Assembly (NCBI GenBank): GCA_018715105.1
Contig: DVMG01000002.1
Coordinates: 1 to 5,520, forward strand
DNA: 5,520 bases
Reading direction: 5' to 3'
From: Candidatus Ventricola intestinavium
GTDB lineage: Bacteria > Bacillota > Clostridia > Christensenellales > Aristaeellaceae
The translations under genes were made by a program, and so were the position numbers. Positions 5,496 to 5,520 of this stretch are shown here, piece by piece; positions within the stretch are counted from its first letter, which is position 1; the number at the start of each line of letters is the position of its first letter. The notes beneath the pieces were generated by a model that worked only from the letters and a program-made list of their open reading frames with translations, was not told the origin of the DNA and made no database searches.

Positions 5496-5520
5496 TTGAC
5501 ATGTTGCCGGACCTGTTCTA
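5496..5520 (+). promoter_or_regulatory. Promoter cut by the right edge of the window
   Basis: A perfect -35 box TTGACA (5496-5501) is preceded by an A-run (5485-5492). Seventeen bases later the last two bases of the window are TA, the expected first two bases of a -10 box. It lies just after the nadE terminator, so it probably starts a new rightward transcription unit outside the window. The -10 box cannot be confirmed. Confidence 0.6.

Noticed and set aside
1..5520. CRISPR array, toxin-antitoxin pair, insertion sequence or phage genes
   Set aside because: I found no regularly spaced repeats, transposase, integrase or paired small genes with ribosome binding sites on either strand. The window reads as core chromosome.

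Overview
The window looks like an ordinary chromosomal segment of a GC-rich, endospore-forming member of the Firmicutes, probably of the Clostridia. The reasons are a germination protease gene (gpr, found only in endospore formers), a glutamine-dependent NAD+ synthetase of the long two-domain type, Gram-positive style AGGAGG ribosome binding sites, and near-consensus TTGACA/TATAAT-type promoters with A/T-rich terminators. I see no phage, insertion sequence, CRISPR array or other clear accessory system.

Layout from left to right. Positions 16-249 hold a complete small transcription unit on the minus strand: promoter (221-249), tRNA-Gln(CUG) (124-197), tRNA-Glu(CUC) (46-120) and an intrinsic terminator (16-42). 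Positions 250-526 contain no convincing gene, only a long perfect inverted repeat (454-498). Three protein genes follow on the minus strand, read right to left. They are gpr (2265-3173), a DacF/PBP5-type D-alanyl-D-alanine carboxypeptidase (960-2189), and a small membrane-anchored heavy-metal-associated (HMA) domain protein (527-898) with its own promoter.

The divergent gene nadE (3335-5272) runs rightward. The gpr/nadE intergenic region holds a vegetative-type promoter for nadE. On the opposite strand, almost exactly superimposed, is a candidate sigma-G/sigma-F-type promoter for gpr. A strong terminator (5423-5459) ends the nadE unit about 150 bases past its stop codon. A new promoter starts at the right edge, cut by the window end.

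Functionally, gpr (degradation of small acid-soluble spore proteins at germination) and the dacF-like gene (peptidoglycan tailoring) could form a sporulation-linked pair. NadE performs the last step of NAD+ synthesis. The HMA protein is probably a thiol-based metal-binding membrane protein under separate, possibly metal-responsive control. The observations most worth checking are the superimposed gpr/nadE promoters, the inverted repeat inside the HMA-gene promoter, and the large hairpin at 454-498, whose T-run faces away from the neighbouring genes.
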